A stretch of DNA of 64,000 nt, taken from the NCBI RefSeq assembly GCF_025144335.1, contig NZ_CP083539.1:807501-871500 (forward strand), given 5' to 3'. Both the position numbers and the translations under genes were made by a program. The notes beneath the pieces were generated by a model. That model ran no database searches. It saw nothing but the letters and a program-made list of their open reading frames with translations, and was not told the origin of the DNA. This DNA is from Jannaschia sp. W003. Lineage in GTDB: Bacteria; Pseudomonadota; Alphaproteobacteria; Rhodobacterales; Rhodobacteraceae. Shown in pieces: positions 27,941 to 37,357 of the stretch (position 1 is its first letter; each line of letters starts with the position of its first letter).

Positions 27941-30649
27941 TCAGGCCCCCGCCCGCTCGGCCGCCTTGGTGATCGCCGCGCGCAGGCGCCGCTCCAGCGC
28001 CTCCTGCTTGGGCTTGGCGTGGATCTTCAGGCCGAACAGGTCCTTCACGTAGAACACGTCCACCACCTGCGCGCCGTAGGTGGCGATCACCGCCTGGGCG
28101 ATCTGGATGTTGGAGCTGGCCAGCGTCTGGGTCAGGTCGAACAGCAGGCCCGGCCGGTCGCGGGTGTCGACCTCGACGATGGTGTAGATCTCGGAGCCGT
28201 CGTTGTCGAAGGCGATCGAGGTGGGCACCTCGAAGCGGCGCTCGCGCTTCTTGATCTCGCGGCCCTCCAGCTCGTCGCGGGTCACGATCTCGCCGCGCAG
28301 GCTGCGGGTGATCATGCGGCGCAGGCGCGGCAGGCGGGCGGCCTCGTAGGGGTGCCCCTCGCCGTCCTGGAGCCAGAACACCATGGTGGCATACCCGTCC
28401 TTCGAGGTGTAGGAGCGCGCGTCCACGATGTCGGCGCCCACCAGCGACAGCGCGCCGGCGATGCGGCTGAAGATGCCCGGGTGGTCGCCCAGCGCGAAGA
28501 TGGCGCGGGTGGCGTCGCGGTCCTCGTCGGGGTCCAGCTCCACGCGCACCTCGCCGTCGGGCAGGCCCTGGAGGAGGTGGGCGAAGCGCACCTGAGCCGC
28601 CGTGGGGATGCCCTGCCAGTAGGGGCCGTAGTGGCGGGCCATCTCGGCGCGCACGGCCGGAAGGGGCCAGTCGGGCAGGGCCTCGCGGAACAGGCGCTTG
28701 GCGCGCTTCTCGCGCTGGGTGCGCGTCACGTCCTCCAGCCCGTTCTCCAGCGCCAGCGCGGTGGCGCGGTGGAGGCCGCGGATCATCTGCGCCTTCCAGT
28801 TGTTCCAGGTGCCGGGGCCGACGCCGCGGATGTCGCAGACGGTCAGCACCGTCAGCAGGTCCAGCCGCTCGCGGGTCTGCACGGCCTTGGCGAAGTCGCG
28901 CACGGTGCGCGGGTCGGCGATGTCGCGCTTCTGGGCCATGTCGCTCATCAGCAGGTGATGGCGCACCAGCCACTCGACGGTGGCCGCCTCCTTGGGCTTG
29001 AGCCCGAGGCGGGGCGCCACGTCGCGCGCGATGCGCGCGCCCAGGATCGAGTGGTCCTCGGGGCGGCCCTTGCCGATGTCGTGCAGCAGGCAGGCGACGT
29101 AGAGCACCCGGCGGTTCACGCCCTCGGCCAGGATCTCGGAGCAGAGCGGCAGGCTCTCGCGCAGCTCGCCGCGCTCGATCTGCGCGAGGTGCGAGACGAC
29201 CTGGATGGTGTGCTCGTCCACGGTGTAGCGGTGGTAGAGGTTAAACTGCATCATCGCCACGATCGGCGCGAACTCGGGGATGAAGCTCGACAGCACGTCC
29301 AGCTCGTTCATGCGCCGCAGGGCCCGCTCGGGGTTGCCGCGCCGGAGCAGCAGGTCGAGGAAGATGCGCCGCGCCTCGGGCGCCTCGCGCAGGGGGCGGT
29401 CGATCAGGTGCCGGTTGGCGACGATCAGCCGCATGGTCTGGGGATGCATCAGCAGCCCGGTGCGCAGCCCCTCCTCGAAGACGCGCAGGAGGTTCAGGGG
29501 ATCGGCCAGGAAGGCGGCCTCGTCGGCGACGCCGAGGCGGCCCTGGCGCACCTCGTAGGGCGGGCGCAGGCGGCGGCGCTTCAGGAGGCCCATGAGGCGC
29601 GGCTCGGACTTCACGTTCTCGGCCTCGAGCGCCACCAGCAGGATGCGCGTCAGCTCGCCCACGCGGGTGGCGTGGCGGAAGTAGGTCTGCATGAAGTGCT
29701 CGACCGCGCGGCGGCCAGCGTGGTCCTCGTAGCCCATGCGCTCGGCCACCTCGACCTGGATGTCGAAGTGGAGCGCGTCCGCGGCGCGGCCGGCGATCAG
29801 GTGCATGTGGCAGCGCACGCACCACAGGAACCGCTCGGCGGCCTCGAACTGGGCGAACTCGTCCTCGGTGAACACGCCGAGCGGCACGAGGTCGGCGGTG
29901 TTCTCCACCGCGTAGCGGTACTTGGCGATCCAGTAGAGGCACTGGAGGTCGCGCAGGCCGCCCTTGGCCTCCTTGACGTTGGGCTCCAGCACGTAGCGGG
30001 CACCGCCCTGCTTGGCGTGGCGCTCGGCGCGCTCGGCGAGCTTGGCCTCGATGAACTCCGGCACGGTGCGGGCGAAGAGCTCCGTGCGCAGGCGCGCGCG
30101 CAGCTCCTCGGCCAGCGCCGCGTCGCCGCAGACGGGGCGCATCTCCAGGAGGGCCGTGCGGATCGTCATGTCCGAGGCGCCGAGCGACAGGCACTCGCGC
30201 ACGGTGCGCGTGGCGTGGCCGACCTTCAGCTTCAGGTCCCACAGCATGTAGAGCATCGACTCCGCCACGCTCTCGGCCCAGGGCGTCATGCGGGTCGGGG
30301 TCAGCAGCAGCAGGTCCACGTCCGAGAAGGGCGCCATCTCGCCGCGCCCGTAGCCGCCCACGCCCAGCACCGCGAGGCGCTCGCCCTCGGTGGGGTTGGG
30401 GTTCGGGTGCAGCCGCTCGGTGGCCAGGCGCCAGACGCACTGCACCAGCCGGTCGGTCAGCAGCGCGTAGGCGCGGGTGACGACGCGGGCGCGGGTGGGG
30501 CTGCTCCGGAAGCCCTCGGCGATGGCGGCGCGGCCGCGGGCCTGCGCGGCGCGCAGGACCTCCACCGCGGCGCGGCGCACGGCCATGGGGTCGACGAGAC
30601 CGTCCACGGCCGCCGCGAGGGCGGCCGTGACGGCAGGCTCGTCGAACAC
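27941..30649 (-). CDS. glnD: Bifunctional [protein-PII] uridylyltransferase/uridylyl-removing enzyme
   Basis: 902 residues, close to the usual 900-950. It uridylylates and deuridylylates PII proteins according to the glutamine level. The nucleotidyltransferase motif is GVGGYGRGEMAPFSDVDL (residues 96-113), the HD hydrolase motif is LHDIGKGRPEDHS near 515, and two ACT domains lie near the C-terminus (for example DHPGIFSRIAGALS and DTRDRPGLLFDL). I keep the GTG at 30649 but it has no convincing ribosome site, and the frame is open upstream for about 40 codons into the preceding gene, so the true start may be earlier. It is transcribed after the lipoprotein gene on the minus strand. Confidence 0.93.
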   Translation of the reverse strand: MFDEPAVTAALAAAVDGLVDPMAVRRAAVEVLRAAQARGRAAIAEGFRSSPTRARVVTRAYALLTDRLVQCVWRLATERLHPNPNPTEGERLAVLGVGGYGRGEMAPFSDVDLLLLTPTRMTPWAESVAESMLYMLWDLKLKVGHATRTVRECLSLGASDMTIRTALLEMRPVCGDAALAEELRARLRTELFARTVPEFIEAKLAERAERHAKQGGARYVLEPNVKEAKGGLRDLQCLYWIAKYRYAVENTADLVPLGVFTEDEFAQFEAAERFLWCVRCHMHLIAGRAADALHFDIQVEVAERMGYEDHAGRRAVEHFMQTYFRHATRVGELTRILLVALEAENVKSEPRLMGLLKRRRLRPPYEVRQGRLGVADEAAFLADPLNLLRVFEEGLRTGLLMHPQTMRLIVANRHLIDRPLREAPEARRIFLDLLLRRGNPERALRRMNELDVLSSFIPEFAPIVAMMQFNLYHRYTVDEHTIQVVSHLAQIERGELRESLPLCSEILAEGVNRRVLYVACLLHDIGKGRPEDHSILGARIARDVAPRLGLKPKEAATVEWLVRHHLLMSDMAQKRDIADPRTVRDFAKAVQTRERLDLLTVLTVCDIRGVGPGTWNNWKAQMIRGLHRATALALENGLEDVTRTQREKRAKRLFREALPDWPLPAVRAEMARHYGPYWQGIPTAAQVRFAHLLQGLPDGEVRVELDPDEDRDATRAIFALGDHPGIFSRIAGALSLVGADIVDARSYTSKDGYATMVFWLQDGEGHPYEAARLPRLRRMITRSLRGEIVTRDELEGREIKKRERRFEVPTSIAFDNDGSEIYTIVEVDTRDRPGLLFDLTQTLASSNIQIAQAVIATYGAQVVDVFYVKDLFGLKIHAKPKQEALERRLRAAITKAAERAGA

Positions 30650-30722
30650 CGCCTGCGTGGGCGCGATGAGGATGTCCTCGGCCGCGCCCGGCAGGTCCGA
30701 GGGGGGAAGGGGCGCCGCCGGC

Positions 30723-31916
30723 CTAGGAGCCGGAGCCGCCGAAGCTCGACGGGGCAGGGCTGACCACCTGTGCGGAACTGTTGAGGACCTGGGCCACCGC
30801 GAGGGCCCGCTCGTTGGTGCCGTCGGGCATCAGGCGGAAGGCGCCGCCGGTGCCCGCGAAGCCGGAGCTCGCCGTGAGCGAGCGCCGTCCCACGGTGCCG
30901 CCCGAGGCGGCCACGGCGCCGATCGCGGCCATGCCGTCGTAGGCGAGGTTGGCGATCGGGTGCGGCTCGCCGCCGTAGGTGCCGCGGTAGCGGGCGCGGA
31001 ACTGGCCGAGCGGGCCGGGATCGGGGCGCGCGAAGTAGCCGCCCTGCAGGCCCGGCAGCGCCAGCGCCTCGGCGGGCACGTCCCAGCGGGTGAGGCCGAG
31101 GAAGCGGTAGGTCTCGCCGCCGGCGCCGGCCTCCGTGAGGAGCTGCGAGATCACCGGCAGGTCGCCCGCGGTGTTGCCCGTAAGGAAGATGGCGTTGGAG
31201 CCCGTGGACTCGGCCTGCGCGCGGATCGACGGCACGGCGGCGGTGATGCCGGCCTGGCTCAGGTCGTAGCCCACCGAGCCGGTGATCTGCGCGCCGGTGC
31301 CGGCCGCGCCCGCGCGCACCGCGCGGTCGGCGATCTGGCCGGCCTCGTTGGTGGCGTGCGTGACCAGCACGCGGTTGCGGCCCTGGCGGGCGGCGAAGCC
31401 CAGGAGGCGGCGGGCGGTGTTCTGGAACGTGTTGCCCAGCACCCAGACGTTGCCGCCGGCGATGTCAGTGTTGTTCGAGAAGCTGAGCACCGGAACCCCG
31501 GTGCCGGACACGGCCACGCCCGCCGCGGCGGCGTTGTCCGCGTAGAGCGGCCCGAGGATCACCTGCGCCCCGGCGGCCAGCGCCTCGGCGGCGGCGGCCT
31601 GCGCGCCGCCGGGGGTGCCCTGCGTGGGATAGACGTCGAGTGCCACCGTGCCCGCGCCCAGGTCGCCCACCGCGAGGCGGGCCGCGTTCTCGAGGCTGCG
31701 GGCGACCTGCGCGTCGGAGCCGCGCGCGGAGCCGTAGGGCACCAGGAGCGCCACCTTCACCGGGCCGCCGTCGCCCTGCACGCCGCCGCCGCCCGAGCCG
31801 ACGTCGCTGGGAACGGCGCAGGCCGCCAGCGCCGCCGAGGCCGCGCCGAGCGCGGCGAGCTTGCGCGCGGCGCGCGTGAATGACAGCAGTTTCCCGCGAA
31901 GCCGGTGGAACGCCAT
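30723..31916 (-). CDS. LpoA-like penicillin-binding protein activator, periplasmic-binding fold lipoprotein
   Basis: 397 residues. The leader includes a lipobox (ALAAC, Cys near residue 32), so it is a lipoprotein. The remaining sequence has the type I periplasmic-binding fold seen in leucine-type receptors (VKVALLVPYGSARGSDAQVA, LGPLYADNAAAAG). In alphaproteobacteria this gene usually sits upstream of or opposite to rsmI, and in gammaproteobacteria the equivalent LpoA activates PBP1A; the activator function is inferred from this context. It is divergent from rsmI. The ATG at 31916 begins the natural signal peptide MAFHRLRGKLLSFTRAARKL. Confidence 0.8.
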   Translation of the reverse strand: MAFHRLRGKLLSFTRAARKLAALGAASAALAACAVPSDVGSGGGGVQGDGGPVKVALLVPYGSARGSDAQVARSLENAARLAVGDLGAGTVALDVYPTQGTPGGAQAAAAEALAAGAQVILGPLYADNAAAAGVAVSGTGVPVLSFSNNTDIAGGNVWVLGNTFQNTARRLLGFAARQGRNRVLVTHATNEAGQIADRAVRAGAAGTGAQITGSVGYDLSQAGITAAVPSIRAQAESTGSNAIFLTGNTAGDLPVISQLLTEAGAGGETYRFLGLTRWDVPAEALALPGLQGGYFARPDPGPLGQFRARYRGTYGGEPHPIANLAYDGMAAIGAVAASGGTVGRRSLTASSGFAGTGGAFRLMPDGTNERALAVAQVLNSSAQVVSPAPSSFGGSGS

Positions 31917-32001
31917 GGCTCGGATCTCCCCAATGGACCGTTGGGGCCGGATTAGAGGGCGCCTCCACCGGAGTAAACGGCGGACTTGGCGGAGGCGCGG
32001 A

Positions 32002-32859
32002 ATGGCGGATTCGGGCACGGCCCCCGCGGGGCTGCACCTCGTGGCGGTGCCGATCGGGGCGGCGCGCGACATCACGCTGCGGGCGCTTGACCTGCTGGGC
32101 ACGGCCGACGTGCTGGCGGCCGAGGACACGCGCTCGCTGCGCCGCCTCATGGACATCCACGGCGTCGCCCTCGGCGACCGGCCCCTGCTGGCCTACCACG
32201 ACCACAACGGCGCGCAGGTGCGCCCGCGCCTCCTCGGGCTCCTGCGCGAGGGGCGCTCGGTGGCCTACGCCTCCGAGGCGGGCACGCCGCTGGTGGCCGA
32301 CCCCGGCTTCGCGCTCGCCGCCGCGGCGCGGGCCGAGGGCATCGCGGTCCACGCGGCCCCCGGCGCCAGCGCCGTGCTCGCCGCGCTCTGCGTCGGCGGC
32401 CTGCCTACGGACCGCTTCCTCTTCGCGGGCTTCCTGCCGCCCAAGGCGAAGGCCCGCGAGGCGGCGCTGCGCGAGCTGGGCGCCGTGCCCGCGACCCTGG
32501 TGCTCTACGAGAGCCCCAAGCGCGCCGCCGCCACGCTGCGCGCCGCCGCCGAGGTGCTGGGGGCGCGCGAGGCGCGCCTGTGCCGCGAGCTGACCAAGCG
32601 CTTCGAGGAGGTCTGGAGCGGCACCCTGCCGGAGCTGGCCGAGCGGGCCGAGGCCGAGGCGCCGCGCGGCGAAATCGTGCTCCTGATCGACCGCGGCGCG
32701 GGCGAGGCCGTCACCGAGGACGCCCTGCGTGCCCGGCTTGGGGCGGCGATGGCCGCGGGATCGCTCAAATCCGCCGTAAAGACCGTTGGCGATGAGACCG
32801 GCGCGCCGCGTAACGTCGTCTACGAGCTGGCCCTCCGGATGAGGGACGGGGAGGCGTAG
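32002..32859 (+). CDS. rsmI: 16S rRNA (cytidine1402-2'-O)-methyltransferase
   Basis: 285 residues, tetrapyrrole-methylase fold, SAM-dependent. RsmI 2'-O-methylates C1402 in the ribosomal P site. The N-terminal [20 protein letters not shown] (residues 10-30) and [12 protein letters not shown] are the family signatures, the second SAM motif is [13 protein letters not shown], and LYESPKR sits near residue 170. A GGAGG lies 6 bases before the ATG (ggaggcgcggaatg). It is divergent from the lipoprotein and followed closely by yraN. Assignment is firm. Confidence 0.95.
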   Translation: MADSGTAPAGLHLVAVPIGAARDITLRALDLLGTADVLAAEDTRSLRRLMDIHGVALGDRPLLAYHDHNGAQVRPRLLGLLREGRSVAYASEAGTPLVADPGFALAAAARAEGIAVHAAPGASAVLAALCVGGLPTDRFLFAGFLPPKAKAREAALRELGAVPATLVLYESPKRAAATLRAAAEVLGAREARLCRELTKRFEEVWSGTLPELAERAEAEAPRGEIVLLIDRGAGEAVTEDALRARLGAAMAAGSLKSAVKTVGDETGAPRNVVYELALRMRDGEA

Positions 32860-32870
32860 GGAGGAGCGGG

Positions 32871-33221
32871 TTGGGCGGATCGGTCGCGTTCCACTCCGGC
32901 ATGGCGGCCGAGGAGGCGGTGGCCCGGCACTACGAGGCCCGCGCGCGCACCATTCTCGCCCGGCGCTGGCGCGGCCGGGGCGGCGAGATCGACCTCGTGG
33001 CCCGCGACGGCGCCGCCACCGTGTTCGTGGAGGTGAAGCGCGCCCGCACCCACGCCCGCGCCGCCGAACGGCTGGGGGCCGCGCAGCGCGGGCGCATCCG
33101 GGCCGCGGCGGCCGAATATCTCGACACCCTTCCCGGAGGCGCCCTGAGCGAGGCGCGCTTCGACGTGGCGCTCGTGGACGAGGCGGGCCGGGTCGCGGTG
33201 CTGGAGAACGTGCTCCTCTAG
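32871..33221 (+). CDS. yraN: YraN family endonuclease-like protein (UPF0102)
   Basis: 116 residues. The PD-(D/E)XK-like core is [20 protein letters not shown] followed by [10 protein letters not shown] (residues 34-60), including E and D at the active-site positions and VEVK. YraN proteins resemble Holliday-junction resolvases, function unproven. The start is a TTG with GGAGGAG just ahead (gggaggagcgggttg); an ATG ten codons later is the alternative but lacks a ribosome site. It is 11 bases after the rsmI stop, so it is in the same operon, as is typical in alphaproteobacteria. Confidence 0.88.
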   Translation: MGGSVAFHSGMAAEEAVARHYEARARTILARRWRGRGGEIDLVARDGAATVFVEVKRARTHARAAERLGAAQRGRIRAAAAEYLDTLPGGALSEARFDVALVDEAGRVAVLENVLL

Positions 33222-33292
33222 GCGCCCCCACTGGACGCGCCCGCCGCGCCGCGCCATCTACGCCCCCACGCCGGAACGGAAGGAGCCCGCCC

Positions 33293-34237
33293 ATGCCCAC
33301 CCTCGAGGTCGCCTTCCAGATGGACCCCATGAGCGGCGTCGACATCGACGCCGACAGCACCTTCGCGCTGGCCCTCGAGGCGCAGGGGCGCGGCCACGCG
33401 CTGTTCCACTACACTCCCGACCGCCTGAGCTACCTGGAGGGCCGCGTCGTCGCCCACGGGCAGGACATGCTGCTGCGCCGCGAGCGCGGGCACCACGTCA
33501 CCTTCGGCGACTGGCGCGAGGTGGACCTCGCGGAGATGGACGTGGTCTGGCTGCGCCAGGACCCGCCCTTCGACATGAGCTACATCACCACCACCCACAT
33601 CCTCGACCGCATCCACCCCGGCACGCTGGTCGTGAACGACCCCACCTGGGTGCGGAACTGGCCCGAGAAGCTGATGGTGCTCGACTTCCCGGACCTCACG
33701 CCCCCCACCGTGGTGGCGCGCGACCTGCAGACGTTCCGCGACTTCCGCGCCCGCCACGGCGACGTGATCCTGAAACCCCTCTACGGCAACGGCGGGGCCG
33801 GCGTGTTCCGCCTGCGCCCCGACGACGGCAACCTCGCCTCGCTCCACGAGACCTTCGCCATGATCAACCGCGAGCCGCTGATCATGCAGAAGTACCTGCC
33901 CGCCGTGACGAAGGGCGACAAGCGCGTGATCCTGGTGGACGGCGAGCCGATCGGCGCCATCAACCGGGTGCCCGCGGCGGGCGAGACGCGCTCGAACATG
34001 CACGTGGGCGGGCGGCCCGAGAAGGTGGAGCTGACCGCCCGCGACCGCGAGATCTGCGAAGCCATCGGCCCGCGCCTGCGCGAGCGGGGGCAGATCTTCG
34101 TGGGCATCGACGTGATCGGGGAATGGCTGACGGAGATCAACGTCACCTCGCCCACGGGGCTGCAGGAGCTGCAGCGGTTCGACGGGACCGACGGAGCGGC
34201 GCTGATCTGGGACGCGATCGAGCGGCGGCTGGGGTAG
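33293..34237 (+). CDS. gshB: Glutathione synthase
   Basis: 314 residues, ATP-grasp family. It joins gamma-glutamylcysteine with glycine. Motifs are [18 protein letters not shown] near residues 110-127, the ATP-binding [13 protein letters not shown] near 163, and the Mg2+-binding [12 protein letters not shown] near 280-291. The N-terminal [20 protein letters not shown] is the usual gshB start, preceded by AAGGAGC. It is the last of the rsmI-yraN-gshB group. Assignment is firm. Confidence 0.96.
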   Translation: MPTLEVAFQMDPMSGVDIDADSTFALALEAQGRGHALFHYTPDRLSYLEGRVVAHGQDMLLRRERGHHVTFGDWREVDLAEMDVVWLRQDPPFDMSYITTTHILDRIHPGTLVVNDPTWVRNWPEKLMVLDFPDLTPPTVVARDLQTFRDFRARHGDVILKPLYGNGGAGVFRLRPDDGNLASLHETFAMINREPLIMQKYLPAVTKGDKRVILVDGEPIGAINRVPAAGETRSNMHVGGRPEKVELTARDREICEAIGPRLRERGQIFVGIDVIGEWLTEINVTSPTGLQELQRFDGTDGAALIWDAIERRLG

Positions 34238-34260
34238 GGGGGGGCTCCGCCCCCGGCCCT
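34238..34260 (+). repeat. Type-A repeat, copy 7, degenerate
   Basis: gggggggctccgcccccggc after gshB, and a separate 'ccctcggtattccg' near 34334-34347, are fragments of the type-A element split around the inverted repeat at 34284-34332. It is a weaker match than the other copies. Confidence 0.35.
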
Positions 34261-34283
34261 GTGGGCTGTCCGGGGCTCCGCCC

Positions 34284-34332
34284 GTCCGCAGGCGGATCGG
34301 TCCACTGGACCGATCCCGGGAAGCCTGCGGAC
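34284..34332. repeat. Nested perfect inverted repeats between gshB and comM
   Basis: The outer arms gtccgcaggc (34284-34293) and gcctgcggac (34323-34332) are fully complementary. The inner arms ggatcggtcca (34294-34304) and tggaccgatcc (34306-34316) are complementary with only one base between them. The pair would form one large cruciform or a terminator between the convergent genes. Confidence 0.6.
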
Positions 34333-34367
34333 CCCCTCGGTATTCCGAGCGGAACGACGCGAAGTTC

Positions 34368-35882
34368 TCACGTCGCCTTCGGGTCGATCAGCCGGTAGCT
34401 CAGCGCCTCGGCCAGGTGCGGGCGCCGCACCGCGTCGCTGGCGTCGAGGTCGGCGATGGTGCGGGCGACCTTCAGGACGCGGTGGTAGCCGCGCGCGGTC
34501 AGGCGCAGGCGCTCCACCGCGCGGTCGAGGAGGGCGGCGCCTTCCGCGCAGGGGCGCGCGGCCTCCATCAGCGCGTCGCCGCCCACGTCGGCGTTGACGG
34601 TGACGTCCTCCGCCCCGGCGTAGCGCTCGGCCTGCACGGCGCGCGCCGCGGCGACGCGGGCGGCGACCGCCTCCGAGGTGTCGCCCGAGGGCGGCAGGGC
34701 CAGGTCCGACGGGCCCACCGCCGGCACCTCCAGCCGCAGGTCGAAGCGGTCCATGAGCGGGCCCGACACGCGGCCCATGTAGTCCTCGCCGCAGGCGGGC
34801 GCGCGCGAGCAGGCGGCGGCGGCGTCGAACAGCATCCCGCAGCGGCAGGGGTTGGCGGCGGCGACCAAGAGGAAGCGGCAGGGGTAGCGCACGTGGGCGT
34901 TGGCGCGCGCGATCACCACCTCGCCGGTCTCGATCGGCTGGCGCAGGGTCTCCAGCACGGCGCGCGGGAACTCCGGGAACTCGTCCATGAACAGCACGCC
35001 GTTGTGCGCGAGGCTGATCTGCCCCGGCCCCGCCCGCTTGCCGCCCCCGGCGATGGCGGCCACCGAGGCGGTGTGGTGCGGCTCCTGGAAGGGGCGGGAC
35101 TGGAGCACGCCGCCCTCGGGCAGCGTGCCCGCGAGCGAGTGGATCATCGACGTTTCCAGCGCCTCCATCGCCGAGAGGGGCGGCAGGATCGTGGGCAGGC
35201 GCGCGGCCAGCATCGACTTGCCCGCGCCCGGGGGGCCGACGAGGAACAGGTGGTGGCGCCCCGCGGCGGCGATCTCCAGCGCGCGCTTGGCCCGCTCCTG
35301 CCCCCGCACGTCGCGCAGGCAGAGGATGGAGGGGCGGGGCGGCAGCCGCGCCTCGCGGGCCGAAGGGAGGGGCGCGGCGCCGGTCAGGTGGTCGATCAGG
35401 GCGCGCAAGCTCGGGGCAGGGGTCACGTTGGCGGCCTCCACCCAGGCCGCCTCGGGGCCGCAGGCCTCGGGGCAGAACAGGAGGCGTCCCTGCGCCTTGG
35501 CGGCCACGGCGGCGGGCAGGGCGCCCGCCACGGGCACCAAGCCGCCGTCGAGCCCCATCTCGCCGATCGACACCGCGCCCTCCACTGCCTCGGGCGGCAC
35601 GATCTCCAAGGCGGCGAGGAGCGCCAAGGCGATGGGCAGGTCGAAATGCGCGCCCTCCTTCGGCAGGTCGGCCGGGGACAGCGAGATGGTCACGCGCCGC
35701 GCCGGCAGCGCGATGCCCAGCTCGCCCAGGGCGGTGCGCACCCGCTCGCGCGCCTCGGACACGGCCTTGTCGGGCAGCCCCACGAGCGACAGCGACGGCA
35801 ACCCCGGCGCCACCGCGCACTGGACGGCCACGGGCCGCGCCTCCAGCCCCTCGAAGGCCACGGTGGTGGTTCGCGCGAGCAT
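34368..35882 (-). CDS. comM: YifB/ComM family Mg-chelatase-like AAA+ ATPase
   Basis: 504 residues, standard length. The ComM family acts as a branch-migration helicase in natural transformation; the AAA+ domain carries Walker A VGPPGAGKSMLAARLP near residue 218 and Walker B NGVLFMDEFPEF near 287. It also has the N-terminal Lon-protease-like S16 domain (LPSLSLVGLPDKAVSEARER) and the C-terminal cysteine-containing region (NPCRCGMLFDAAAACSRAPAC). The ATG MLARTTTVAFEGLEARPVAV is typical. It stands alone on the minus strand and is convergent with gshB. Confidence 0.9.
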   Translation of the reverse strand: MLARTTTVAFEGLEARPVAVQCAVAPGLPSLSLVGLPDKAVSEARERVRTALGELGIALPARRVTISLSPADLPKEGAHFDLPIALALLAALEIVPPEAVEGAVSIGEMGLDGGLVPVAGALPAAVAAKAQGRLLFCPEACGPEAAWVEAANVTPAPSLRALIDHLTGAAPLPSAREARLPPRPSILCLRDVRGQERAKRALEIAAAGRHHLFLVGPPGAGKSMLAARLPTILPPLSAMEALETSMIHSLAGTLPEGGVLQSRPFQEPHHTASVAAIAGGGKRAGPGQISLAHNGVLFMDEFPEFPRAVLETLRQPIETGEVVIARANAHVRYPCRFLLVAAANPCRCGMLFDAAAACSRAPACGEDYMGRVSGPLMDRFDLRLEVPAVGPSDLALPPSGDTSEAVAARVAAARAVQAERYAGAEDVTVNADVGGDALMEAARPCAEGAALLDRAVERLRLTARGYHRVLKVARTIADLDASDAVRRPHLAEALSYRLIDPKAT

Positions 35883-35922
35883 ACCCGAGGCCCTCCCGCA
35901 CCGGGGCTAGCCCGCGCGTGGT

Positions 35923-36789
35923 TTAAGAATGGTAAATGGCGCGGAAGGCGGGCCAGGCGTCGGGGTCGGCCACGGTCTTGTCGCGGCACGCGGCGTTGCA
36001 GAAGCCGAACACGCGTCCGCCGATCCGCGCGAAGTGGGTGACCGGATCGCCCGAGTAGGGGCAGCGGGCGTTCTCGGAGGGACCTGCCGCCACCGCTTCG
36101 GCGGGGATCGCCTCCGGCATCGGGAACGGCGCGCGCTCCAGCCCCATGTCGTACTCGGCGAGCGTCCGGTCCGCGGCCTCGCCCATCGCCCGCCACCGGC
36201 GCAGGGGCGCGTGGCCGAGGTGGAGCGCGACGTAGGCCTGCGCCGCTTCGCCCACGGGTAGGCCGTAGCCGGCGATGCGCATGGCCACGGGCGCTAAGAA
36301 GGCGTCGGCGGCGGAGTAGGCCCCGAAGAGCCACGGCCCCTCGCCGGCCATGTCGTAGGCGAGGCCCCAGAGGTGCTCGATCCGCGCGAGGTCGGCGCGC
36401 ACACCCTCGTCCGGCTCGAACCCCCGCCACGCGGTCCGCAGGTTCATCGGGCAGGCGCCGCGCAGGGCGCCGAAGCCGGAATGCATCTCGGCGGCGATGG
36501 AGCGGGCGAGGGCGCGGGCGCGGGGCTCGGTCGGCCAGTGGCCCGCGTCGGGATGCGCCTCGGCCAGCGCTTCGGCGATGGCGAGGCTGTCGTGCCACGT
36601 CGCCCCGTCGCGCCGCGCCACGGGCACGGTCCGGGCCGGGGGCCACGCCCGCAGCGTCTCGGCGAAGGCGGGGTCGTACATCCGCACCAGCGTCGTGCGC
36701 GCGGGGATCCCGAACGCCTCGAACAGCAGCCAGCCGCGCAGCGACCACGAGGAGTAGGAGCGGTCTCCGATCAGCAGCTCGTAGGTCAT
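35923..36789 (-). CDS. Glutathione S-transferase with C-terminal zinc-ribbon-like segment
   Basis: 288 residues. The N-terminal 80 residues (MTYELLIGDRSYSSWSLRGW onward) form a thioredoxin-like domain with the conserved SSWSLR glutathione region, and the helical domain follows. The last 45 residues add ARCPYSGDPVTHFARIGGRV then GFCNAACRD, a YHS/TRASH-like metal-binding segment with cysteines spaced as CP...FCxxxC. The start ATG at 36789 is the natural beginning of the thioredoxin fold. GST proteins normally end near residue 210-240, so the tail is an extra domain. The substrate is unknown. Confidence 0.8.
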   Translation of the reverse strand: MTYELLIGDRSYSSWSLRGWLLFEAFGIPARTTLVRMYDPAFAETLRAWPPARTVPVARRDGATWHDSLAIAEALAEAHPDAGHWPTEPRARALARSIAAEMHSGFGALRGACPMNLRTAWRGFEPDEGVRADLARIEHLWGLAYDMAGEGPWLFGAYSAADAFLAPVAMRIAGYGLPVGEAAQAYVALHLGHAPLRRWRAMGEAADRTLAEYDMGLERAPFPMPEAIPAEAVAAGPSENARCPYSGDPVTHFARIGGRVFGFCNAACRDKTVADPDAWPAFRAIYHS

Positions 36790-36805
36790 CGAAGCACTCC
36801 GGGGG

Positions 36806-37357
36806 TCAGGGGCAGCGGTTGGCATAGTGCGCGCGCGGCGGCGCCCAGTCGATGCGCGTCAGGCTCAGCGGCTCGACGGGCTGGGCGAGGGCGGCGGCGG
36901 GCGGGAGACCTGCGGCGCGCGCCCAGAGGATCAGGATCACGCCGAAATGGGCCACCGCGATCAGCTCGGCGTGATCCGCGGCCAGCGCGTCCACGGCGGC
37001 GACGGCGCGGCGCTCCACGGCGTTCCAGCTCTCGCCGCCGGGCGGGGCCACGTCGCCGGGACGCTCGAAGAAGGCGCGGGAGAGGGGGCCGTCGAACTCC
37101 GCGAAGGGGCGGTCCTCCCAGGCGCCGTAGTCGAACTCCCGCAAACCGCGTACGTCGGCGAGGCGGGGACGGCCGCGGGCGAGGGCGTCGGCGGTGGCGC
37201 GGGCGCGGCCGAGGTCCGAGGAGACTACGGGCGCGTCGGGAAGCGCTGCGGCGAGGCGGCCCAGGGCCGCGGTGTCCGACAGGTCGGCGGGGCGCTCGGT
37301 GCGACCGATCAGGGTGCGCGCGTGGGTCGGCCCGTGGCGCACGAGCCAGAGCCTCAC
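36806..37357 (-). CDS. Histidine phosphatase family protein, likely alpha-ribazole phosphatase
   Basis: 183 residues. The N-terminal LWLVRHGPTHA (residues 3-13) holds the RHG catalytic motif, and the second histidine lies in LIAVAHFGVILILWA near residue 137. Acid residues fit the phosphoglycerate-mutase superfamily. The GTG start overlaps the cobU stop in GTGA. Position behind cobU suggests a CobC-like enzyme that dephosphorylates alpha-ribazole phosphate in cobalamin nucleotide-loop assembly, an inference from context. Confidence 0.82.
   Translation of the reverse strand: MRLWLVRHGPTHARTLIGRTERPADLSDTAALGRLAAALPDAPVVSSDLGRARATADALARGRPRLADVRGLREFDYGAWEDRPFAEFDGPLSRAFFERPGDVAPPGGESWNAVERRAVAAVDALAADHAELIAVAHFGVILILWARAAGLPPAAALAQPVEPLSLTRIDWAPPRAHYANRCP

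Noticed and set aside
26894..30763. A 1289-residue plus-strand frame opposite glnD
   Set aside because: GC-rich antisense shadow of glnD and its neighbour; no domain and unnatural composition.
31929..31947. Palindrome ccccaatggaccgttgggg between rsmI and the lipoprotein gene
   Set aside because: A short six-base-arm palindrome in a divergent promoter region; too weak to call an operator.
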